Assembly (NCBI RefSeq): GCF_900177805.1
Contig: NZ_FXAX01000002.1
Span: 310,001 to 374,000, forward strand
Length of the DNA: 64,000 nt
Reading direction: 5' to 3'
Source: Fibrobacter sp. UWB13
GTDB lineage: Bacteria; Fibrobacterota; Fibrobacteria; Fibrobacterales; Fibrobacteraceae
Within the stretch, counting starts at the first letter, position 1, and every line of letters begins with the position of its first letter. Position numbers and translations under genes: made by a program. Shown in pieces: positions 19,125-26,265 of this stretch. The notes under the pieces are model-generated. The model was not told the origin of the DNA. It did no database searches and saw only the letters and a program-made list of their open reading frames with translations.

Positions 19125-21239
19125 ATGAATAACAAAACACTCGCTACACAATCGATTGACGAATTCATTGACGCCCTCATTGAAATACGCGGGCTCGTTC
19201 CGCTTGACAAGCACTTGCTCCATCTGCTTTTTGAAATCAAAAGCGACATTTCTCTCCAAACGCAAAAATTCTTGACGCTCAGTATGTCGCTTCTCGACGA
19301 CGGCAACACGCGCGTTCCGCTAGACGCAGAACAGTTCACGGAAAAGTGGACCCGCAAATGGAACGGTCTTGTCGCTCTCAGTATCAGCACATCCGAAGAA
19401 GATATCGACGAAAGCGCCTTTGCAACTGCAAACGATTTTGCAAGCATCATCAGCGATGGTATTCAAGACATTTTGACAAAAGACTTTTCCGCCATCATGG
19501 AAAGCCGCGAGACCGACACAGAGTCCGTCGAAGACGCCATGAGCAAGCCTTTTGTCCTCGCCAAGCGCAATAACGGAACGCACCTTTACTTTACCAAGCA
19601 TTTCGATGCCAAATGCGTGATTGAAAAAGCAGCGAAGATTTTGTTCAAGGACGGCAGCAAGCCGAGCCAAAAAGAAATCGATGATTGCACACAAAAAATC
19701 GCTGACATGTGCGAGCCTAAAGACGGCAAAAAGTTCATCATCAAGGAACGCCAAGCCGAAGCCATCATCCGTGGGCAAACAGAAAACCTGGTCATCACTG
19801 GCGGCCCGGGCACCGGCAAGACAACCGTCGTTCTCTACATTCTGTGGAACCTGCTCGCAAACCACAGCGAAATGCTCGACTGGAACATCTATCTCGCCGC
19901 TCCGAGCGGCAAGGCAGCCGACCGCATGCGCGAAAGCCTTATCGGCGGTCTCTCAAATATTCTTGACGAACAAAAGACCGGCGATAACGAGCGTATTTTC
20001 CGCAAACTGAACGAACTCGAAAGCAGCACCATCCACCGTCTGCTCCGATTCTCCAGAAGCAAGGGATGTTTCACATTCAACCGCAAAGAACAATTCCCCA
20101 AGAATTCCATCTTCGTCATCGACGAAGCTAGCATGATCGACATCGAAATGTTCGCAGCCCTCCTCGAAGCCATCCCCGAAGGCGCACGCATATTCATCCT
20201 CGGTGACTCATTCCAGCTCCCGTCTGTTGATTCCGGAGCCGTCCTCGGTGAAATCCTGAAAGTGCAATCCGGCAAGGATTTCTCCGTCATGCTCAACGAA
20301 TCCAACCGATTTGACGACAGTTCAAACATCGGTAAGCTCGCTGCAGAAATCAAGAAAGTTGCCGAAAGCAAGGACAACAACCAGTTCGTCCCGCACAAAT
20401 TCACCATTACCGGTGAAGAGTCTGCTCCTGAAAATGACGAGTCCCCAAAATTCAAGGACAAAGTTCTTTACAAGAGCCTCGAAACTGGCGACAAACCGCT
20501 TACGAAAAAAGAAGAGGAAAAGCTCATCGAATCGTTCATTAGCGAATGGTCTCAAGATTTCGCCAAGCTTCCCGAGTTCGCCGTGCAAATCAACCCACAA
20601 CGCACCGGCATTGAAGCAGATGACCCCGATAAAATTGAAACAAAACGTCGCAATGACATTTGGAAGCTTTCGTTGACAAAGCGAATCCTCTGCGCTGAAC
20701 GTCGTGGCCTCCGAGGCGTAGAAAACATAAACAAAAAAGTTTGTTCTAAAATCAAGAGTCTATGGAGCGCTAAAAAGAAAAAAGAAGGCGAAACCGTCCA
20801 ATGGGACGACTCCGGCTATTTCCCTGGACAGCTCCTGATTATTACCAAAAACCAGGAAATGTTCAAGCTTTACAACGGCGACACAGGCATCGTCGTCTTT
20901 GACGGCAACACTCCCTGCCTCATGCTCAAAAAAGCGCCTCCACAAAGAAAGGACCTCCAAAAGACTCGCGATGACTATGTATTCTACCCGCTTTCGATCC
21001 TCCCCAAGGATGCAATCGCGACAGCATTTGCCATCACCATCCACAAGTCGCAAGGCTCCGAGTACAATCACGTGACCATGTTCCTGCCGACCAAAATCGG
21101 GCACCCCCTGCTCACGAACCAAATCATCTACACAGGCATTACCCGCGCTATGGATAGCGTCACCATCATCGCAAACAACGACACATTCGAAGCCGCCGTG
21201 ACCACGGTCAGCGAGCGTGACACGGGAATTTCGCTATAG
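19125..21239 (+). CDS. recD: RecD, 5'-3' helicase subunit of RecBCD
   Basis: 704 residues, longer than E. coli RecD (608). SF1B helicase motifs: Walker A TGGPGTGKTTVVLYIL (about 225), motif II FVIDEASMIDIEM (about 331), motif III ILGDSFQLPSVDSGAVLG, and the C-terminal FAITIHKSQGSEYNHV and IYTGITRAMDSV. The extra length lies in the N-terminal domain and in a charged insertion after the third motif (about 415-460). AAGGAGGG lies 5-10 nt before the ATG, inside the end of recB. It is the last gene of recC-recB-recD. The next gene has its own promoter and Shine-Dalgarno sequence. Confidence 0.95.
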   Translation: MNNKTLATQSIDEFIDALIEIRGLVPLDKHLLHLLFEIKSDISLQTQKFLTLSMSLLDDGNTRVPLDAEQFTEKWTRKWNGLVALSISTSEEDIDESAFATANDFASIISDGIQDILTKDFSAIMESRETDTESVEDAMSKPFVLAKRNNGTHLYFTKHFDAKCVIEKAAKILFKDGSKPSQKEIDDCTQKIADMCEPKDGKKFIIKERQAEAIIRGQTENLVITGGPGTGKTTVVLYILWNLLANHSEMLDWNIYLAAPSGKAADRMRESLIGGLSNILDEQKTGDNERIFRKLNELESSTIHRLLRFSRSKGCFTFNRKEQFPKNSIFVIDEASMIDIEMFAALLEAIPEGARIFILGDSFQLPSVDSGAVLGEILKVQSGKDFSVMLNESNRFDDSSNIGKLAAEIKKVAESKDNNQFVPHKFTITGEESAPENDESPKFKDKVLYKSLETGDKPLTKKEEEKLIESFISEWSQDFAKLPEFAVQINPQRTGIEADDPDKIETKRRNDIWKLSLTKRILCAERRGLRGVENINKKVCSKIKSLWSAKKKKEGETVQWDDSGYFPGQLLIITKNQEMFKLYNGDTGIVVFDGNTPCLMLKKAPPQRKDLQKTRDDYVFYPLSILPKDAIATAFAITIHKSQGSEYNHVTMFLPTKIGHPLLTNQIIYTGITRAMDSVTIIANNDTFEAAVTTVSERDTGISL

Positions 21240-21276
21240 TTTTGCAAATCCCCGTTTTTCCACCCGCGTTTCTGTG

Positions 21277-21282
21277 TATATT
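21277..21282 (+). promoter_or_regulatory. Candidate -10 (TATATT) for the gene at 21312
   Basis: TGTATATTTAAG lies about 30 nt before the ATG, with a T-rich stretch about 17 nt further upstream. The same (T)TGTATATT string recurs upstream of several other genes here. Confidence 0.4.
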
Positions 21283-21311
21283 TAAGTAAGAAAAAAAATA
21301 AAGGAAGAAAA

Positions 21312-22016
21312 ATGGCAACAATCAAAGAACTCAAAGCAAATGGCGCCCCGCGTTTCAAAGTCCCGGGCAAAGAAGAAATCTACGACGCATTCGACCAGTT
21401 CCTCGCTGAGAACTTCCTCGGTGAATCCGTCGAAGCCATCCCCGCAGCACCGGCCAACGGCGAATTCGCTCCGCAGGCAGTCGCCCTTTACGCCATCGCC
21501 AACACCGGCAAAGGCAACGCAGGCCTCTGGAAAGCAGGCACCGGTACGTCCTCCAAGAATTGGGACCTCAGCTTTTTGCAGGGCATCCTGAACCAGTTTT
21601 CCACCCTCCCGGCAGCCACCCGCGGCAAGACTGTTTCCGAAATCAAGGAACAGCTCGAAGACTTCGCCTCCAAGAAGTTCGCAAAGAATCCCGCAAACGC
21701 CCGTAACGGACTTTTGCACCTCTGCAACCCGAACATCTACGCCCCGATCTATTCCTTTGCAGATAAACTCGCCATCTGCAAGGAACAGTCCCGTTTGCTC
21801 GAAGACTTCAAACTTTCTAAGCGCTGGGACAGCGGTCTCTTGAAGCTCAAAGTGTTCCGCAAAGACGGCTACGTCGCCATCCAAACCGACGAACAGCTCT
21901 GCTGGATTTTTGACAAACTCTCGACCATGCACAAAATCGAAGACGAAGAATTCGAAGTCTTCATAAAGAACTACTTCACCGCTCCGAAAAAGAGCACCGC
22001 AAAGAAGAAGCTGTAA
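21312..22016 (+). CDS. Hypothetical soluble protein, 234 residues
   Basis: I do not recognise this family. The start is well supported by AAAGGAAG 5 nt before the ATG. The protein begins MATIKELKANGAPRFKV and is rich in Ala and Lys, with no signal peptide or membrane span. The middle carries the phrase NPANARNGLLHLCNPN, and the tail is a basic low-complexity segment (PKKSTAKKKL) of the kind that often contacts nucleic acid. The strongly biased codons (CTC, AAG, GAA, CGC) resemble those of pgi and suggest good expression. It follows recD by 72 nt with a separate promoter, so a role in recombination is possible but unsupported. Confidence 0.8.
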   Translation: MATIKELKANGAPRFKVPGKEEIYDAFDQFLAENFLGESVEAIPAAPANGEFAPQAVALYAIANTGKGNAGLWKAGTGTSSKNWDLSFLQGILNQFSTLPAATRGKTVSEIKEQLEDFASKKFAKNPANARNGLLHLCNPNIYAPIYSFADKLAICKEQSRLLEDFKLSKRWDSGLLKLKVFRKDGYVAIQTDEQLCWIFDKLSTMHKIEDEEFEVFIKNYFTAPKKSTAKKKL

Positions 22017-22020
22017 TAGA

Positions 22021-22052
22021 ATGTCACCCCGGATTTATTCCGGGGCCGCCAT
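22021..22052. repeat. Short hairpin repeat, family A copy 1
   Basis: CCCCGG-atttatt-CCGGGG hairpin flanked by TGTC on the left and CGCCAT on the right. The copy at 30110-30141 shares both flanks and the stem but has a different loop. It begins 5 nt after the stop of the gene at 21312. Confidence 0.6.
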
Positions 22053-22073
22053 ACACAAATATTTACAGCACAT

Positions 22074-22104
22074 CGCCCGCAATTACGCGGGCGAATTTTT
22101 TATT
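22074..22104 (+). terminator. Rho-independent terminator
   Basis: Stem CGCCCGC/GCGGGCG (22074-22080 and 22087-22093) with a 6-nt loop, followed by AATTTTTTATTATT. It terminates the gene at 21312. Confidence 0.85.
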
Positions 22105-22424
22105 ATTGTAGAAAGTAGAAAGACACTACCCAATCGCTATCCAAACCCTACCCAATATAGAGAAAAAGAGTTTTTAATCCGACCCCCATCCCTATCGCAC
22201 TCAACGCACAAAATGAATTTGTGCAGACAGCATCTGCACAATAAAAAAATTTGAGGAAGATGAACCTGTAAAATTTTCTTAAGCCCCTTGCCAGTTTTTT
22301 GGATATTAGGTACATTACATCTCAGCGCGTCATTCCGTAGAAAGGAATGATGCGCTTTTGCTTTATTTGGCTTTGCCATATTGCAAGGGCGCTCCCAGCA
22401 AAAATAATAAACACAGGAGACCCA
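22105..22424. other. dinD upstream region with overlapping palindromes and a long hairpin
   Basis: 320 nt before dinD. Two perfect inverted repeats share the half-site GTGC: GCACAAA/TTTGTGC (22206-22224, 5-nt spacer) and TGTGCAGA/TCTGCACA (22220-22240, 5-nt spacer). Further down, 22325-22355 forms a 12-bp stem (GCGCGTCATTCC with GGAATGATGCGC, one G-T pair, 7-nt loop) followed by TTTTGC, so it resembles a terminator or attenuator. No gene is evident. Confidence 0.5.
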
Positions 22425-23264
22425 ATGACTAAAAAAGAAGTTACCACTTATTCTCAGCAGACATTTGAAAACCTCAAGCACATTGATGAAAACGGGAATG
22501 AATTTTGGTACGCAAGAGAACTGCAAATTGCTTTGGAATATACAGAATGGAGAAATTTTGAAAAGAGCATAAAACGAGCAAAGGAAGCTTGCGCATCAAG
22601 CGGTTTTGTTGAGACAGATCATTTTGTTGGCGTCAACAAAATGATAAATCTTGCCAAAGGAGCCCAGCGAGAAGTCGCCGATATAAAGCTTTCCCGTTAT
22701 GCTTGTTACCTGATTGTAATGAATGGGGATCCCCGTAAAGAAGTAATAGCCCTTGGGCAAACATATTTCGCTGTTAAAACTCGTCAAAAGGAAATTTATG
22801 ATGAAGTTGCACAGCTTTCGGAAGACGAAAAACGTTTGGCCATCCGTGACGAAGTAACGATTCGCAATAAATTCCTAGCCAGCTCCGCAAAAGCTGCCGG
22901 AGTCGAAACGCCCATGGATTATGCAGTGTTCCAAAATCGCGGATATCAAGGTCTTTATAACGGCCTGGGAATGAAAGATATTCATAAGCGCAAAGGTCTC
23001 AAGAAAAGCGAACAAATATTGGATCACATGGGCGCTACGGAGCTTGCAGCAAACCTGTTCCGCATTACGCAAACAGATGACAAACTCCGTCGTGAAAATA
23101 TCAAGGGGAAAGAATTAGCGAACGAGACACATTTTGCCGTAGGCAAGAAAGTTCGCCAGACAATTGCTGAACTTGGCGGAACCATGCCAGAAAATCTCCC
23201 CACTCCCAAGATCAGTGCCAAAAAGTTGAAACAGGAACGCAAGAAAGCCATTGCGAAGAAATAA
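22425..23264 (+). CDS. dinD: DinD-like DNA damage-inducible protein
   Basis: 279 residues from ATG 22425, which has AGGAGA 5 nt upstream; an upstream in-frame ATG at 22347 lies in a leader hairpin and is rejected. The protein matches the DinD pattern: an N-terminal BRO-like domain (FENLKHIDENGNEFWYAREL then LQIALEYTEWRNFE), HFVGVNKMI and the conserved segment DIKLSRYACYLIVMNGDP. A C-terminal helical domain has FQNRGYQGLYNGLG and a basic tail. In E. coli DinD is an SOS gene reported to inhibit RecA filaments. Proximity to recBCD and sbcCD is suggestive. The palindromes upstream are candidate operators, but I did not find the LexA motif I remember for Fibrobacter. Confidence 0.9.
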   Translation: MTKKEVTTYSQQTFENLKHIDENGNEFWYARELQIALEYTEWRNFEKSIKRAKEACASSGFVETDHFVGVNKMINLAKGAQREVADIKLSRYACYLIVMNGDPRKEVIALGQTYFAVKTRQKEIYDEVAQLSEDEKRLAIRDEVTIRNKFLASSAKAAGVETPMDYAVFQNRGYQGLYNGLGMKDIHKRKGLKKSEQILDHMGATELAANLFRITQTDDKLRRENIKGKELANETHFAVGKKVRQTIAELGGTMPENLPTPKISAKKLKQERKKAIAKK

Positions 23265-23527
23265 CAAATCTCGCCAAAAGAGTTCCCATTTCATTTTGAC
23301 GCACCGATTGTTTCACTGGCGAAACACCGGCCGTTACTTTCTGAAATACCCGCCTCGCACACGACATTACAATCGCATTTTTCGGCCACCCACGCACACA
23401 TTTTTGCACATTTTTCACCGCATTTCCCATCAAAAACCGCGTTTTTTCATCAAATTTCGCCATTTTTGCAATATTCACCATCACCTCACAAAAAATTTTT
23501 TCTGCATAAGCCTCAAAAACGAAAAAG
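23265..23527. other. AT-rich upstream region of hsp20
   Basis: About 260 nt without a gene. Between about 23370 and 23475 the motif ATTTTT recurs several times between short C/G-containing stretches (for example ACATTTTTGCACATTTTTC), giving a loosely periodic T-tract array. This could be intrinsically curved DNA upstream of the sigma-54-type promoter, or an activator-binding region. No long inverted repeat was found. Confidence 0.35.
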
Positions 23528-23544
23528 TTGGCACGGCTTTAGCT
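23528..23544 (+). promoter_or_regulatory. Sigma-54-type -24/-12 promoter of hsp20
   Basis: TTGGCACG-GCTT-TAGCT matches the sigma-54 consensus TGGCACG-N4-TTGCW with one mismatch in the -12 element and exact spacing. Predicted +1 is near 23556, giving a leader of about 55 nt before the hsp20 ATG. Confidence 0.7.
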
Positions 23545-23611
23545 TAAGGTAGGGTGTAAACAAAAGGGCCAACGGTAAACGCCGAGCCCGCAACAAAAAG
23601 AGGTTAAAATT

Positions 23612-23989
23612 ATGATGAACACACAGATCCTTCCGAACGCTTTCTATGGTATCCAGAACTTCATTGACAGCTTGAACGCCGCAAAGGCACAGGGCGAATG
23701 CACTTACACGCCGAAGGCAGACTACTACGAAACCGAAGGCGGCTTTGCTCTCGAAGTCGAGCTTCCGGGTGTCAAGAAAGAAGACATGGACATCCAGGTC
23801 GAAAAGAATATCTTGACGGTCAAGGCTACCCGCGCACGCAAGGACGAAAAGTTCACTTACGAACGTAGCTTCCGCTTGGCAGACGATATCGATACCGAAA
23901 ACATTAAAGTCTCCTTGGAAAACGGTATCCTGAAATTCGACCTTACCAAGAAAGCTCAGGCTGCAGCCCGCAAAATTGCCATTGCCTAA
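23612..23989 (+). CDS. Small heat-shock protein, Hsp20/alpha-crystallin family
   Basis: 125 residues. ATP-independent holdase that keeps unfolding proteins soluble. The alpha-crystallin domain covers about residues 35-125: YYETEGGFALEVELPGVKKED, then DIQVEKNILTVKA, then the family signature LENGILKF before the C-terminal strand. The usual C-terminal I-x-I/V anchor is represented by KIAIA. AGAGG precedes the first of two adjacent ATGs. It is a single gene between a sigma-54-type promoter and a strong terminator, which suggests activation by a dedicated enhancer-binding protein rather than a sigma-32-like factor. Confidence 0.95.
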   Translation: MMNTQILPNAFYGIQNFIDSLNAAKAQGECTYTPKADYYETEGGFALEVELPGVKKEDMDIQVEKNILTVKATRARKDEKFTYERSFRLADDIDTENIKVSLENGILKFDLTKKAQAAARKIAIA

Positions 23990-24065
23990 CGGCAATCGGG
24001 CTAGCGCCTCGTGCTGAAAAGCACATCAACCAAGCAATTTTTCATACAACTCCTCCTTAGAACAA

Positions 24066-24099
24066 AAAATTCCCGGCAGCGATGTCGGGAATTTTTTAT
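24066..24099 (+). terminator. Rho-independent terminator of hsp20
   Basis: AAAATTCCCG / CGGGAATTTTT stem with a 9-10 nt loop and a run of six Ts. Its tail abuts the -35 element of the zinc operon promoter at 24099. Confidence 0.85.
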
Positions 24100-24127
24100 T
24101 GCCAAAATTTCTTTTTTGTACTATATT
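24099..24127 (+). promoter_or_regulatory. Zinc operon promoter
   Basis: -35 TTGCCA (24099-24104), 17-nt spacer, -10 TATATT (24122-24127): each hexamer is one mismatch from the sigma-70 consensus. Predicted +1 is near 24134, inside the Fur/Zur-like palindrome. Confidence 0.65.
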
Positions 24128-24131
24128 TGAA

Positions 24132-24150
24132 TTTGCGAATGATTCTCAAA
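24132..24150. promoter_or_regulatory. Fur/Zur-type operator over the transcription start
   Basis: TTTGCGAATGATTCTCAAA is a 19-bp interrupted palindrome. Both halves share TTTG--AAT around a central base, so 14 of 18 flanking positions are paired, and the core has the 7-1-7 layout of Fur-family boxes. Heading a zinc-uptake operon, it is most likely bound by the zinc repressor Zur. Confidence 0.7.
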
Positions 24151-24420
24151 TTGAATTTACACGTACTTGACAGGTTGATGGTTGCGCTGGCGCTCTTTTA
24201 CACGGAGCGTCACGTTGAACATCACTGTCATGGCGAGCATTGTCACGTCTGCCATCACCTCCACCACTGTCTGGACTTGATTTCGGAATTTTGCTTTGAG
24301 CTCGTTGAAGCGCCGATTGAAATCATTTGCCGCTGTTTTCTTTTTAAGTTAGTGAAATTTGCAGTCCTTGTACTGCGCCCGACAACGCTAGTTTCACAAA
24401 AGATTTTACTGCTAAATTAA
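24139..24420 (+). CDS. Small His/Cys-rich predicted metal-binding protein, first gene of the zinc operon
   Basis: 93 residues from ATG 24139, or 80 from ATG 24178. A dense metal-ligand cluster, HHCHGEHCHVCHHLHHC, is followed by a hydrophobic segment near residues 60-78 (CFLFKLVKFAVLVL) and a C-terminus TTLVSQKILLLN. From memory, small proteins in Firmicutes zinc operons share the H-x-C-x-G-x-x-C-x-x-C motif, one membrane span and a similar '-(L/P)VSLKVRLN' tail; I could not check this. The location between the Zur-type operator and znuA supports a role in zinc handling, either as a membrane-anchored chaperone or a sensor. The 24139 start lies within the operator and would have a leader of about 5 nt. 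The 24178 start is the alternative. Confidence 0.7.
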   Translation: MILKLNLHVLDRLMVALALFYTERHVEHHCHGEHCHVCHHLHHCLDLISEFCFELVEAPIEIICRCFLFKLVKFAVLVLRPTTLVSQKILLLN

Positions 24421-24554
24421 CTTTCCAGCAGTACTACAAAATCCTTTTTCAATAGAATTTTGTCATGAACGTCCCAAGACTCGTCTGGGATAACATCAGG
24501 CATATTCTTTCTATTGCCCTAAAAAATTATTCAACATTCATAAAAGGTTTAAAA

Positions 24555-25553
24555 ATGAAAAAGCTTTCATTTTGTTTTTTGGCGTGCGCCATTTTTGTCG
24601 CAGCGCTCTTCTCCCTCGTAGCCTGCAACAGCGTTTCCGAAAACAAAAAGCAGGAATCACACGAATTCTCCATCATCACCACCATTTATCCAGAATACGC
24701 GTGGACAAAAGAAATCCTCGGAACACGCACCGATTCCGTCAATCTCACGTTGCTCATCAAGAACGGCATCGATTTGCACAGTTACAAGCCCACAGCTCAC
24801 GATGTCGCAAAAATTGCAAGTGCCGACATGGTAATTTACGTCGGTGGCGAATCTGACGAATGGATTAAAGACGCGCTCACAGCATCCCCGAAAAAGGGCC
24901 GCGTTGAAATCAATTTGATGGAAGCTCTTGGCGACCGCGTAAAGGCAGAAGAAATCGTCGAAGGCATGCAGGCCGAAGAAAAACACGAGCACCATCACCA
25001 CGATGAAGAAGTTGAAAATGATGAACACGTTTGGCTCTCGCTGAAGAACGCCGAAATTCTCGTGAAGAAAATCGCCGAAGAACTTTCCAAAATCGACGCA
25101 GCCCACGCATCCGCCTACAAGCAAAACTCTGTAGCCTATATCGCCCAAATCCAGTCACTTGACGCAGAATACCGCACCGCAGTAGAAAGCGCCGCCCGCA
25201 AGACAGTTCTTTTCGGCGATCGATTTCCTTTTCGCTATCTGGTGGACGATTATGGCATTAAGTATTATGCCGCGTTTGTTGGCTGTTCCGCCGAAAGCGA
25301 GGCTAGCTTTGAAACTATCGCATTCCTCGCAGGAAAAATGGACAGCGAATCCCTCCCGTCAATTTTCATTATCGAAAACGGCAATGAAAAAATCGCAAAG
25401 GCAGTGCTTGCCGCAAGTAAAAAATCCCAGAACGCACAAATTCTCACCATCAATTCAATGCAGTCTATCACAGAAGAGCAAATAAACAACGGCATCAATT
25501 ACTTATCGCTAATGAGAGCCAACTTGGAAAACTTGAAAAAGGCTTTGAACTGA
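24555..25553 (+). CDS. znuA: ZnuA-like zinc-binding lipoprotein of the ABC importer
   Basis: 332 residues from ATG 24555 (AAAGGT upstream); the longer frame from 24465 lacks a signal peptide at its start and is rejected. Lipoprotein signal peptide with lipobox LVAC at about 21-24. Cluster A-I/TroA-type solute-binding fold: TIYPEYAWTKEILG, a ligand His in DLHSYKPTAHD, the His-rich charged loop KHEHHHHDEEVENDEHVW typical of zinc-specific family members, and FGDRFPFRYLVDDYGI in the second lobe. It captures periplasmic zinc and hands it to ZnuB. znuC follows after 1 nt. Confidence 0.93.
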   Translation: MKKLSFCFLACAIFVAALFSLVACNSVSENKKQESHEFSIITTIYPEYAWTKEILGTRTDSVNLTLLIKNGIDLHSYKPTAHDVAKIASADMVIYVGGESDEWIKDALTASPKKGRVEINLMEALGDRVKAEEIVEGMQAEEKHEHHHHDEEVENDEHVWLSLKNAEILVKKIAEELSKIDAAHASAYKQNSVAYIAQIQSLDAEYRTAVESAARKTVLFGDRFPFRYLVDDYGIKYYAAFVGCSAESEASFETIAFLAGKMDSESLPSIFIIENGNEKIAKAVLAASKKSQNAQILTINSMQSITEEQINNGINYLSLMRANLENLKKALN

Positions 25554-25554
25554 T

Positions 25555-26265
25555 ATGTTTCTGCTCAAGTGCAACAAAATAACACTGGGATACAACAACA
25601 AAGACATCCTTCACAGTTTTGATTACGGGATTCATTCCGGCGAATACCTCTGCATCATAGGCAGAAACGGCTGCGGAAAGACAACATTTTTGCGCGGCCT
25701 CGCCGGGGTTTTACGCCCGAAATCCGGGAAGATCGAACTTTGCGACAATCTCAGGCGAAACCAAATCGGCTACTTGCCTCAAATCACGATAGCGCAAAAA
25801 GATTTCCCGGCATCCGTCGAAGAGATTGTCCTTTCGGCATTTCAAGGGAAAAGTCTGTTGTTGCCATTTTATGGGAAAGCCCTCCGCAAACGCGCAAACG
25901 AATGTTTGGAACTCACGCGGACAGAGAATCTGCGGAAAGAAAGTTTCCGCGAACTTTCTGGCGGTCAAAAGCAGCGCGTTCTTTTGGCGAGGGCTTTGTG
26001 CGCTGCCGAGCGCTTGTTGCTTTTGGACGAGCCCGTCACAGGACTTGATCCCGAATCATCGCAGAACATGTACAACATTATCAAGGACCTTCACGAAAAT
26101 AAGAACATGACTATCGTGATGGTCACGCACGACGTTGAGGCCGCACGCAACAATGCCACCAGAATACTGAACTTTAACGAATTAGTGCATCAACGGAGAT
26201 GCCCGCTTACTTCGACTGCGCTCAGCACAGGCTCCGGCGGGCATGACAATTTATCCCATGCTTGA
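25555..26265 (+). CDS. znuC: ZnuC-like ATPase of the zinc ABC importer, with a repeat-derived C-terminal tail
   Basis: 236 residues. Walker A IGRNGCGKTTFLRG (about 37-50), Q-loop GYLPQ, signature ELSGGQKQRVLLARAL, Walker B LLLLDEPVTGLDP and H-loop MVTHD are all present, so it should be an active ATPase. The recognisable domain ends at about NFNELVHQ. The last ~24 residues are translated from an interspersed hairpin repeat (26195-26248) and have no counterpart in the family, suggesting that insertion of the repeat displaced the original stop. The gene overlaps the start of znuB. Confidence 0.93.
   Translation: MFLLKCNKITLGYNNKDILHSFDYGIHSGEYLCIIGRNGCGKTTFLRGLAGVLRPKSGKIELCDNLRRNQIGYLPQITIAQKDFPASVEEIVLSAFQGKSLLLPFYGKALRKRANECLELTRTENLRKESFRELSGGQKQRVLLARALCAAERLLLLDEPVTGLDPESSQNMYNIIKDLHENKNMTIVMVTHDVEAARNNATRILNFNELVHQRRCPLTSTALSTGSGGHDNLSHA
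26195..26248. repeat. Interspersed hairpin repeat, family B copy 1, inside the znuC 3' end
   Basis: GGAG followed by arms ATGCCCGC (26199-26206) and GCGGGCAT (26237-26244), a 30-nt middle and a CATGACA end. It aligns without gaps to 63425-63478. One arm position differs between the copies with a compensating change in the other arm, so the stem is preserved. Confidence 0.8.

Noticed and set aside
22206-22240. LexA box upstream of dinD
   Set aside because: The palindromes do not match the TGC-N-C-N4-GTGCA pattern I recall for Fibrobacter LexA, so I list them only as unassigned inverted repeats.
24465-24554. Longer znuA start 30 codons upstream
   Set aside because: It would place 30 residues before a clear lipoprotein signal peptide, and the ATG at 24555 has its own AAAGGT site.
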